This document shows, piece by piece, positions 1 through 9,860 of a stretch of 64,000 bases of DNA. The notes beneath the pieces were generated by a model. The model worked only from the letters and a program-made list of their open reading frames with translations. It searched no databases and was not told where the DNA came from. Every line of letters starts with the position of its first letter. Within the stretch, counting starts at the first letter, position 1. The DNA lies in NCBI GenBank assembly GCA_022497155.1, contig MU385730.1, positions 558,001 through 622,000 of the forward strand, written 5' to 3'. The stretch comes from Whalleya microplaca. Taxonomy: Eukaryota > Ascomycota > Sordariomycetes > Xylariales > Xylariaceae. The translations under genes were made by a program, and so were the position numbers.

Positions 1-2
1 GA

Positions 3-2072
3 AAATGCCTATTATAGTGTGATAAGCGAGGGATTCTATTACCTGTAGCTTATTATTTTAGGCGCTTAATCCCGGCAAAAGTTAATTATAAAATCTATAA
101 TAAAAAGCTATTAGTAATTATAAGCTACTTGCGAATATAAGACGCGAAGTTATAAAACGTAGCTTTAATATTTATAATTTTATTTAACTATAAAAATTTA
201 AAATATTTTATAACTTTTAAAAGACTTTTCGAGCGATAAATATATTAGTTAAAAGAATTAACACGCTTTAATTTCCGATTGGAATTCCGTACTAAATACT
301 TAAGCACTAAACCCGACGTTTTTTTACGGCGCAAACAAAACCTGTTATAAAAAATATAAGATAAAAAGTATAAAAAACGGGAATTTTAACTACTATAAAA
401 AAAATAGTTACTTTATACGTAATTTAAGAAATATAAATAAGCGGGGACTATTAAAATAAAATATATTCAGTTATACGGATAAAATATCCCGGAAGGTAAA
501 AAAATTTTCGAATATAAAAATTTATAATTATTATAAAATATAAAAGTAGCGAAAAACTTAAGTTACGCGCGAGTAATAAAAGCGGTAGTCTAAAAAAACT
601 AAGCGTTCTCTAAAAACCTAAACGTAAAAATATCGTTATCGGAATATAATATCGATAATAAAGGTTAATTATATTTCCGCGAGCGTATTTAAATCCCTAA
701 TTAGAAGCCGTTCCGTATTGTTTTAGTATAGAATATTTATAACTTATATTTAGTAAGGCATTCGGAAAAAAAAAATATATTAATAATGTTCTCGAGAACG
801 TTTTATTAGCTTAAAATATCGGCGTTTGTAAAACGCTTTTATAAAAATTGCGATATTTATAAAAGAAAAACGGTATAGCGTAATTAAAAAAAAGGGCTTT
901 TAAAACTGTTATTTATCCCGGATCGATTTTATAGTAAACTATTTATCGATTTTATAACCGACCTGCTAGCTATTTCTGAATAAAACCTTATTTTTATAAT
1001 AGTAATTTTTAATCGATTAAAAAAGTAGGTTATATTAGAAACTATAATTTCGATAGAGGCGGAAATATATGCCGAACGGTTTATAAATTATTATTAAAGG
1101 TATTATAGTTTTTCCTGTATTATAATTAATAATAGAAAATTTAATTAAATAAAGCGGTTTTAAAAATAGCTTTACTTATTGGTAGAAATCGAGTAGCGTT
1201 TATTAACTACGTTTTACCCGGAAACCGATAAAATTATTAAACGAATAAACCAAAAAATATTAATATATTTTCGAGCGTTTATATTATATGCTTAATTCGA
1301 ATAAAACTTATTACTACCGGAAACGATACTCGTAATTAATAACCGAAATATTATAATAATAGGGCTAAGTCCCTTTTTTATATTTTATAGATACTATATA
1401 AAACCTATTCCAGTAATAAAATATATCCCGAGACTTATTTCCGAACCGCGCGTACGGGCGGAAGCTTTTATTTAGCGCCTAAAAAAAGCGATAAAATTCG
1501 TATAAGCCGTAATAATAATTACGTAATAACGATAAAAAAATATAGCTAATAAGCGGCGATTTTTTATAAAGTAATTCCGAATAAAAAATAAGATATAATT
1601 AACGCTTAAAAATATTTCTATACCTTAATCTTTATAAAAATTAGTATAATTATATATTAAATATAAAATAACGCGCGTTATTAACCCTTAGGTTATAAAA
1701 CTAAATATACCGAAAAAAATATATAACCGGTTTTATATCGAGCTTATTTGCTGCGTAAGAAATAATCCCTTGCCTTTTTAAAGGAACGAAAATATATAAT
1801 TTCCCCCTATAGTTAATAAAAAAAAAGAAAAAAAAACAAAATAGCAAATAAAGGAAATTATTCGAGTAACTACTAAACGGAAAAGGCAAAAAAAAACTAA
1901 ATAAATGTTAATAAAGTAAGTAAGCCATATAGCCCTAACGTAAAAACCGCTCGAAAACTTAAAAAATACCGAAATAATAGACTGTTTTAAAGAAAATTAT
2001 GGTAATATAAAAACAAATAATAAGCTTAAAAAAATTAGTATAAAAAAAAGGGCGAAAGCTACGCTCGCGTAG
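3..2072 (+). pseudogene. RIP-inactivated Ty3/gypsy pol relic (RNase H, integrase, chromodomain)
   Basis: One frame (codons starting at 3, 6, 9 and so on) reads as the C-terminal part of a Ty3/gypsy polyprotein with no net frameshift but dozens of stops, nearly all TAA or TAG. The order is: RNase H from the window edge (VAYYFRRL..., then NYKNLKYFIT at 186); an integrase zinc-finger region at about 750-900, with the pattern CDIYKRK in which one Cys has become Tyr; the integrase core, starting FIDFITDL at 942; a GLSPF motif near 1360; a FHVELL-type region at 1731; and a chromodomain at 1905-1990. Of the integrase acidic triad, the first Asp (948-950) is kept, the second reads as Asn and the Glu reads as Lys, all G-to-A changes. 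The reverse transcriptase and gag would lie left of the window. The element is non-functional. Confidence 0.88.
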
Positions 2073-4028
2073 TAATTGTATAACTAATAAAACACTAATA
2101 AAATATAGAAATAAAAAAATATAAATAGGATAAAAAAATATTATAAAAGATTATAAATTTTCTATTATTATAAGTAGCGCAAACGTTATTCCCGAGCAAA
2201 TAATAAATAACCCCCCTTATTTATATAATTTTTTTTAGCAAACCGATAACTAAAACCACTATAAAACCGACCGAAAAACGTAGTAAACTTAACCGAGCGG
2301 TATATTTATATTAGCCGGGAGCTAATAGTTTAGCTCGTTTTTTTTATTGTTTTTTTCCTTTTTATTTATATCTATCGCCTTCTTTTTTACCTTTATAAAA
2401 AGGAGCTTAAAAAGGCAGCTACGGCAGTAAAAAATATTAATAAAAGTAAGGGAAACGCGCGAACGAAAAGCACGTAAGCTGCGCCTAAGCGAGAGATTTA
2501 TAATAGTAATAAAAGCGGGCGGAACGGGCCGAAAAAAAGAACCGAAAATAGAAGTATGTATATAAGCGGCAGGCCCGGCATTACTTATTATAAAACGCGT
2601 AATAGCTATAATATCGCTAATATTATTAGCGATACGCTCGAACGGGTAAATAATTTTCTTAAACGTGGCTATAAATTATTTCTATATAACGTATAAGTTA
2701 AAAAAAATTACAGAAAAATAAAATAAAAACTTATATATTATTTTTATTATTACTAAGCCCCGGCCCGGCCTAAAGCTGTAGCGCCTATTTTAGTACGTTT
2801 AAAATATATAGCGGCGTTAATAGCGCGTTACGCCCGCGTTCCGGCCGATTTTTAAGTAGCGATAGAAGTTAAATAAAAAAAATAAATAATAGAAATACTA
2901 TAAAAAAGCGGGAAAAATAAATAACTTACTAAAATTCGAGCTATCGTAAGCTCGATAAGCTTTTATTAAAGCAATAGCGAAAAAGCGAATCTCGGTACCC
3001 GCAAGTAGTTACGAAACGGGGTTAAAAAGCGGTATTCGAATAAAAAAAACAAAAAATAATTTATAATAAAATAATTATAACCTTTAATATATTTTATATA
3101 TTATATATTATAAATAGCTAAATATAGTTAGCATTATATTTAAAATATTTTAAAATTAAAAAAAAAAAAAAGGAAAAACTTATAGGTTTAGTCGGAATAA
3201 AAAGCAAAAAAATCTCTAATTATACGGCCGACGTAAGAGCGGCATAAAATACGACGCGTAAAAAAAGGAAAAGCCGCAAAAGTAACGCGAACGGGCGGCC
3301 TAGAGGCGGCAAAACCGGAAAAAAAACGAGACGAAAATATAGCGGCGGCGGCAAAAGTAAAAACAAACAAAAATAGCGGCAAAAAAGAAAAAGCGCGCTA
3401 TAGGAATATTACGGGAGAACATATTAGTAACCTAAATAATAAAAAAATAAAAAAATTAAAAAATTAGAAATTTAGAAAATTGAAAAATTGGAAAACTAAA
3501 AAACAGGAAAATAAAATAAATAGTTAGAAAAATAAATCTTTATTTATAAATAGCCTAAAAAAAAAAAAAAGAAAAAAAGAAATTTCGAAAAGAGGGCTTA
3601 AAATATTTAAGCGACCCTAAAAAAAGATTAATCGCGCGACTAATTATAAAAGCTAATTATATATTATACTAATTACGCGTTTAAACTAATTAAAAACGGG
3701 AATTAATTTATTAATTTAAAAATAAATTTAATTACCGAATAAAGAACTAATTAAAAACGGAAATCGAGCTTTAATTTTACGCGCGTTTATCTTATACTTG
3801 ATTAGCCAATAATAACGTAAAATTAAAAACCTTTATAACAAAAAAATTCTTTTATAAAAGTACTTTTACACCATTTCCCGAACCGGGCTTAATTAATAAT
3901 AAAATAAACTATTAGCAGCTAGAAAGGCTAATAATTAACGAAAATTTATATATACCTTACGTTCGGGCATAAAAAACGCGATATAATTGCGTAAAAAGTA
4001 AAGGGGGGGGTAATATAATAGGCTATAC
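2073..4028. other. AT-rich RIPped sequence, no identifiable gene
   Basis: No gene is readable. A basic, Lys/Arg/Glu-rich stretch at about 2400-2700 (plus strand) ends in a frame open for roughly 40 codons (GITYYKTRNSYNIANIISDT...). It may be an extra transposon frame, but I do not recognise it. 3180-3400 encodes only low-complexity basic sequence. Homopolymeric A runs are frequent. Confidence 0.5.
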
Positions 4029-4173
4029 TGTAATAAGGAATATCGGCGATTATAAGCCGATATAGCAGCACAGCTCTCGAAAGCTAGTATAAATGCTCTC
4101 GAGCTATATCGATATACCTTCTTGATTTTCTTTTCTTCTTTAGTTAGAAAATAAACACTTATTTGGCATTACA
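4029..4173 (+). repeat. Possible short LTR, less RIP-damaged than its surroundings
   Basis: The segment begins TGTAATAAGG and ends GGCATTACA, so it has TG...CA ends. It contains a TATAAA-like box (TAGTATAAATGC), and it keeps CA and TG dinucleotides that are rare in the flanks. These features fit a retrotransposon LTR. No second copy is visible in the window and no target-site duplication was confirmed, so the call is tentative. Confidence 0.3.
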
Positions 4174-4505
4174 AAATTACATCTTAGCGTAACGGCCTTT
4201 TATATAATAAGCTCGGAAATTTAATAAAGCCGGGCTTTTAATAGACAAAAAAAAGAAACAAAAAAATACTAAAATCGTTTTTACTAAAGTCGAGCTTTAA
4301 AAATTCGACAGTTTGTTCCGGCTTTTATTTATTACCGGAATCGGGATCGAAAATTTTAAAAAACGGAACTTATTTTTCTACTTTATTATCCGGAAGCTTT
4401 TTTTTATTTTTGTTATTAAAAAAAGCACCGCTTTTTTGCCCCTTCTTTTTTATAATACAAGTTTCGGGCTCGTTTTCGGGCTACTCGAATATAACAATAT
4501 TATTA

Positions 4506-4595
4506 GACTTTTCGGGAGAGTCTTTATTATTTTTAAGCTTTTCGGGAAAATTTTTACTATCGTTAGGCTTTTCGGAAAAACTTTTACTACCGGAA
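4506..4595. repeat. Tandem repeat, 3 x 30 bp
   Basis: Three consecutive 30-bp units start at 4506, 4536 and 4566, each opening with a form of GACTTTTCGG or GGCTTTTCGG. Read on the minus strand they give a repeated decapeptide around FPEKxxxSK; read on the plus strand they give FSGKxLLxLx. The array is probably a decayed repeat inside a transposon coding region (gag-like). The source protein is unknown. Confidence 0.7.
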
Positions 4596-5394
4596 ATCTT
4601 ACCGCCGGGATATAAAGAATTATCCCCTAAAAAGCCTTAAAGGTTTTAAATAATAAATTTAAAAATCTCGCTACTAAAAGCGGAAGCGGGAAGCGAACCC
4701 GGCAAAAAGTTCGGTAATAAAAGCTAATTATCTTTAAAAGTAATATAGTAATACTTTAAATTAATAACGTAATATTACTTATATAAGCGAGCGAAAAAAT
4801 ATATCGCTTCCTTTTTGTAAATATAACGCTCTTTTTTAAATTTAGCGATTTTTTAGCGAGCGCGATAAATACGCTTATAGCTATAAGCCGAAAAATTACG
4901 TTTTAAAACTATAATTTGGGATAGTGGTTATAAAAATCTATATATTTATTAATTAAACGTAGCTTTAAATATATATAATTACGTAATTACTTACTGTAAG
5001 AAAGCTTAAAATAATAATAAAAAATCTAAAAACGCGAAAATAATGCTTAATAATTGCTATAATAAAATTAGCGATATAGATAAAAAAAGTATAGTAATCG
5101 CGAAAACATTTTAAAAACTTATAAAATTGTTATTGCGATATTCGAAAAGTCTGAAAAATTTTAAGCACTAAAAAAAAATCTTATAGTATTATAAAAAACA
5201 AGATTTTATAATAACTAACGGGATTATTACCGGGGAAGCTATTTTTAATTACGCTAGCTAAAGTTTTAATAAGTTATTAAATAACGGATTATAAATATAG
5301 CTATATATTTATTAAATAAGCTTCGGGCAGCTATTTTTATTTATATTTATACGATCGTGGATATTTTTTTAAGATCTCCTGCTGAAATAAAGGG

Positions 5395-5595
5395 TATATC
5401 ACGATAATAGGGATATTAAAGATTTCTTTTAAGCCTATAAATCTCGGAGTAATATTATTCCGAGATTTATAGGCTTAAAAAAAGATCTTCTATAACTAAA
5501 AGATCTTTCGGATCTTAGATTTTTATATAATTTTACTAGAGTAATCACGGCAGCACCTAAATGATCTTTATACACACTGTAACTGTAATAAACAT
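5395..5595 (+). repeat. RepA dispersed repeat, copy 1 (diverged, with palindromic insert)
   Basis: This copy aligns with 20913-21087 and with the reverse complement of 57987-58137. Shared blocks are an end like TATCACGATAATAGGG, a GATCTTCTA...AAAGATC hairpin, and a core ATCACGGCAGCACCTAAATG followed by CACACTGTAACTGT. It differs by an extra palindrome at 5431-5476 and by some RIP-like changes in its left half. It marks the border between the RIPped block and normal DNA, and it ends exactly where a truncated gene begins. Confidence 0.8.
5431..5476. repeat. Perfect 18-bp inverted repeat with 10-nt loop
   Basis: The arms AAGCCTATAAATCTCGGA (5431-5448) and their exact reverse complement (5459-5476) flank the loop GTAATATTAT. 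The pairing continues imperfectly outwards for about 10 more bases. The other RepA copies lack this segment, so it looks like a small insertion or a local inverted duplication. Confidence 0.85.
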
Positions 5596-6174
5596 GGTTT
5601 ACCTGTACGACTGACGATACCACCCCAGTAAAGAGACTGAGATATCTATCGCCGCTTGGGATTACGCTGAATAGAGACTTGTGTCCGTCCATGGTATCGA
5701 GAAAGGACAGAAATTTCGCCTTAGCCTTACCAAGTCCATGACTCCTTTTTTCTTCCCATATGGACCGACTCTCAGAGACAATATCATAGACCGTCTGGAT
5801 AGAAGGTGGACTGTCTCCTTGGATTCGCGCGTCGGGAAAGTTCATTTTAAACGTTTCCCACATACCAGCTACCTCTTTGCATTGTGCTTCAAAATCGGCC
5901 GCTGTAAGATCGCTAGAAGAGACTGTTAATTAGTCAATCGGTAGCTTTGATTACCTACAATGATTAATTACCTCGAAGCTCTGTCAAACCTCAGCCAGCT
6001 CTGCCAAGCCATGAGCTCTGCATCCTTGTTGTGCTCTCCTTGGCCCCATGTAGTAAGGACTTTCGCGAGAGTGTTGTCAGGCGTTTCTTGCTTTGCCACT
6101 TTATCGCTATAACTCCGCACAATGTGAGTGGTTCGAGGCTCAAGGTCTTCTCTCCTCATCGCGCACATCTCCAT
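5596..6174 (-). pseudogene. 5' fragment of a STAND/NACHT-associated gene, truncated by a repeat
   Basis: The first exon is 6174-5972. A 59-nt intron (5971-5913) has donor GTAATT, branch TGACTAATT and acceptor TTCTAG. Exon 2 starts at 5912 and runs into RepA at about 5595. The start codon is the first ATG after an in-frame TAA. The fragment encodes about 170 residues ending in a conserved-looking stretch (FLSFLDTMDGHKSLFSVIPSGDRYLSLFTGVV). This resembles the helical N-terminal region found on many large fungal STAND/ankyrin proteins (DUF7708-like; from memory, not a search). Everything downstream is missing: the frame enters RepA and stops at 5435. Function is unknown; such genes are often involved in non-self recognition. 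Confidence 0.6.
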
Positions 6175-6898
6175 AGCGTCGGTTTTTTTTTACATATAAA
6201 AATGACAGGATAAAATGACGAAAAGTTGGATAAGAAACCGAATTCAATCAAAGTGTTCAAGTGGCATGCAGATGACAGCCGAACTCGAAAGGGCAGCCTC
6301 GTTATCAAATTCCGAGAGGCAGCCTGCATATCCTCAATCAGAATCAAAGCATCTCAGCAGACTCAGCCCCAAAAAAATTGCTCATGGGCCAATAGCATAG
6401 TTTTTCGGTTCCACCATTTCCTGTATGACTGTTACATCGATATTATCCAACAAATCAGTCGCTTGTTATAAGCAACCAACGATTACAACCTGCAGGTTGG
6501 GGGCCAAGCCTGTCACTGCGCCCGCAGTTGTTGGTTCATGGGTGTCAGCGATCGAGCGTATAGAGAGTGATAGAAAGAGTTGGTATGGATTACTAACTAA
6601 TAACTAGTGAAGATGAAAGCTGAAGCCTGGCCGTTCTAAAGCCCGGGGGCCTCGTAGACCCCCTGTAAACCCTTCTACCCTTCATATTACGCTATCTCGG
6701 TAATGTCGCAGCGTGACTTCAGATTACCTGACAATAGGTTTCAATTGGTCGTCCTCGAAGTCACCGCCTCTCCAGGCTCCCAGCCGAGTTCTAGGTATTC
6801 TGTGAAGATAACATTTTCAATCTCACGTTTCACACTACTTGATTAACTCGGTAGTTCGAGAATCAACGGATCGACACCATTGAAAATATTGACCTACC
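6175..6898. other. Intergenic, divergent promoter region
   Basis: This 724-bp spacer lies between the truncated minus-strand gene and the plus-strand AAA+ ATPase gene, so it probably carries both promoters. No RNA gene, repeat or conserved coding sequence is visible. Confidence 0.6.
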
Positions 6899-9860
6899 AT
6901 GTCAGATAAGGACTCTGAGGTTGTTGAGCGGCCTGTGGCCACCAGCTCGACCACTGATGAGATATCTTCCGATGCTACGGACCAGCCCAAACTAGCTTCC
7001 GATTCAAGCAACAATAGCGGCGTCCTAGAGACGTCAAATGCTGGTAGCCAATCAATTCCGACAAATACACAAGACCAAACGACTCAAAGCACTGGTGTCA
7101 ATGAAGAGCAAGGGTCACAAGATGCAACTGCTACCACGCAGTCAAACGAGGAACCTTCAGCTACCTTGTACTGTCCTAAAACGAAGCGCCTTCATTCTTC
7201 TCTGCTCGACTTTGGCATCTTGTGCTGCCCTTCGTGTTCTCAGGATATCTCTGACAAGACTGACCCAAACAAGAAAGACGATTCATCGTCCAAGCCTAAG
7301 GAGGAGCCTTCCAAGAACAAGGGAGGCGCAGATGTATTATATAACTTGACCTTTCGAGATTCCGGAGACTATTTCATTACAAACGAGCCTTTACCTGGAC
7401 CATTCGATCTCGCTGAAGCCAAGAAGGCTAAAAAGCGCGGGGACGATCCAATCATTACCGTGGTGACTGTCCTTCGAACATCTCATTCTGAAGATAGGTG
7501 GCGGAGTCGGCGAGAAGTAAAGGATTTAATGGAGGAAGGGGTCTTAGAAAACCCTCGTATAGACGTCCGAGTTCAGAGTACCACGATCGAGATCTACTCG
7601 GGCGAAATCATTAGAACTCTCAGAAAGCTGGTCCACTACTATCCAGGTGTAAATCTTGATACAAGTGTCGTCATGCTAGGAGAGCCCTATGCTGTTGTTT
7701 ATCACTACCTCGCCGAGTTAGAGGCATACAGGTCAACCTTCGGAGGGTTGCCAGACGCAGAAGAAAGACCGAACGGTGGTCTTGTTCGATCTCTTCATGA
7801 AAAGCATGGCGCTTGCGACGAGCTAAACTATAAGCACACAGGCGTTCTGCTCGAGCACGTTCAGCAACCCCTGTTCATAGATCGAATACAGGAAGAGCAA
7901 GCACGTCATAGACATGACCCCCCTCTCTGCACATATCAAATGCTTTGGCTTCTCTATAAACCCGGAACCACAGTCTATGCTGACGCCGATGGGATATTAA
8001 GTGCTTTCATCATCCAGTCAGTAGAAGTAGATCCAGGCATTATATCTGGTCGATTGGACAAGCTCAAGCCTTATGAAATTAAGTTATGGGGTCTCGACTT
8101 CGATGGACGATACGTTCGACGACGAACAAGGAAGGTCACGTTCCCTACGTTTGACGGAGAAAGACCCATCACAACCCTGATGGTCATTCCATGCGAGTTT
8201 CAGGATAGAAGCGACGGGTCTAAGATGCGGGATAGACTTATCAGAGAGGGTCGGCAATGGTATGACCTTCTCAAAGGCGGCCAGATCTACTACGACGGCC
8301 TTGTTTTCGGTTCACCCAACAAGAAGGTATAGATATATCATTACACTGTTGTCACCTCTCTAGATTTTCAAACTGACCGGAAGATACAGCTTGTAGGACG
8401 AGTTGTGGTTGACTCGACTTCCTACATAAACTTCAACCCAGGGGCCATTAAATTTGAAGAATTCGAAATCAATGATTTCGGAGAAGGTCTCGTTGATTGC
8501 CCATGCAATCAGTGCCATGGCCTACGGCCACACCCCCCGAAAGACTTCCCCTGGACTGACTACGACGTAATTGACCCCAAAACGGAGAAAACATTGGAGC
8601 TCGATGGACCTGATGAACATAGGGAACTCCGCTATCTCTTGTGTCCAAGATACCAGTACGGCTTTGCACTAAAATCCAGATCATGGGGTACGTAAAGGTA
8701 ATCTCTTAAACTTTGAGTTATACCGTTACTCATACTATCGCCAGAAATTCTCAATATTGCGTATTGTTCTCCGCCTAAGATAAATCCCCAGTCAATTGAA
8801 TATCTAGTGCTAGAGGAAGATTTGAAACGGATGATCAAAGCACTGGTCAACAACTACGCCACCAGTCCCGCATCTGCAAATAATCATTCAAGGGAGTGGG
8901 GAGCAGATTTCGTCGACAGCAAGGGAGAAGGCAAAATCTTCTTGCTTCACGGAGGTCCAGGAGTTGGGAAGACATATGTAAGGACTGCCTTATGAACGTT
9001 GTATCACATGCTAATCTCCCCGTAGACTGCCGGCAAGTTCCCAATAAACACAGAAATGGGCGTCAACTGACTGAGATAGAATGCATTGCCGACTTCACCG
9101 GCCGGCCGCTCTTGGCTCTGACCTGTGGCGACCTAGGAACCAATGAAAAAGATATGGAGATGAACTTGACCAAGTGGTTTAAACTCGGAGAAGAATGGGG
9201 AGCCGTCATGCTTCTCGATGAAGCTGATGTGTACCTAGAAAAGAGGCAATTCGCGGATATCCATCGAAACAGCCTCGTCACTGGTGAGTACCCTGTAAGA
9301 CATGAAAAACAGGCTCTCTGGCTAAGAAACATGGCAGTTTTCCTCCGTTGTATGGAGTACTATAAGGGTGTCCTCTTCCTTACCACAAACCGCGTCGGCT
9401 CCTTCGACGATGCCTTCGTCTCGAGAATTCACGTAAGCAACTGGTGCCTCACAGACGCCGGCTCCCGTACTGACGACAGCAGGTTGTGATCCATTACAAG
9501 GACCTCGGCGAGGTGGAGCGGCGCAAGATCTGGGAGCAGTTCTTCGACAAGCTGGCGCGAGAGCGCCCACACATCTGCGTGCCGAGGAAGACGAGAAATT
9601 ACGTGCTCAACGCATCGGAGATGACGAGGCTAGAGTGGAACGGACGCGAGATCCGCAACGCCTTCCAGACGGCCGTGGCTTTGGCGGAATACCGTCACTC
9701 GACAGTGCCTCCGACTGAAGACGGGGAGAGGGCCGAGCTTGACCGAGATGACTTCGACCAGGTCTGCGAGATGACCACTGACTTCAAGCAATACCTCGAT
9801 GATGTCCATGGCCGTGATGAAAATGCGAGGGCGTACAACGAGAAGGCGAGAGCTTATTAG
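6899..9860 (+). CDS. AAA+ ATPase with N-terminal DUF7025-like domain
   Basis: Exons: 6899-8326, 8390-8687, 8745-8977, 9026-9032, 9080-9283, 9338-9432 and 9483-9860, giving 880 residues. Residues 1-150 are Ser/Thr/Gln-rich and disordered, with a CPxC motif. Residues 150-450 match the region that precedes the ATPase in a large fungal family (WGLDFDGRYVRRR, then VIPCEF). The ATPase has Walker A GPGVGKT (646-652), TAE after it, Walker B LLDEAD (700-705), sensor LFLTTNR and SRIH near the end. Exon 4 is only 7 nt, and the intron after it is GC-AG. Together they restore the GKTYTAE consensus, which no simpler splicing does. The family resembles mitochondrial and other AAA unfoldases, but the substrate is unknown. 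Codon use and GC are normal, so the gene looks active. Confidence 0.85.

Larger units (their letters stand above)
1..5560. repeat. AT-rich, RIP-mutated transposon block
   Basis: This stretch is very rich in TA and poor in CA and TG dinucleotides, while CG is still common. That is the signature of repeat-induced point mutation (C to T at CpA on both strands) in filamentous ascomycetes. It holds at least one recognisable Ty3/gypsy relic and no intact gene. Composition returns to normal at about 5.56 kb, inside a short dispersed repeat. The block is probably silent, H3K9me3-type heterochromatin; that is inference from known RIP biology. Confidence 0.9.
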
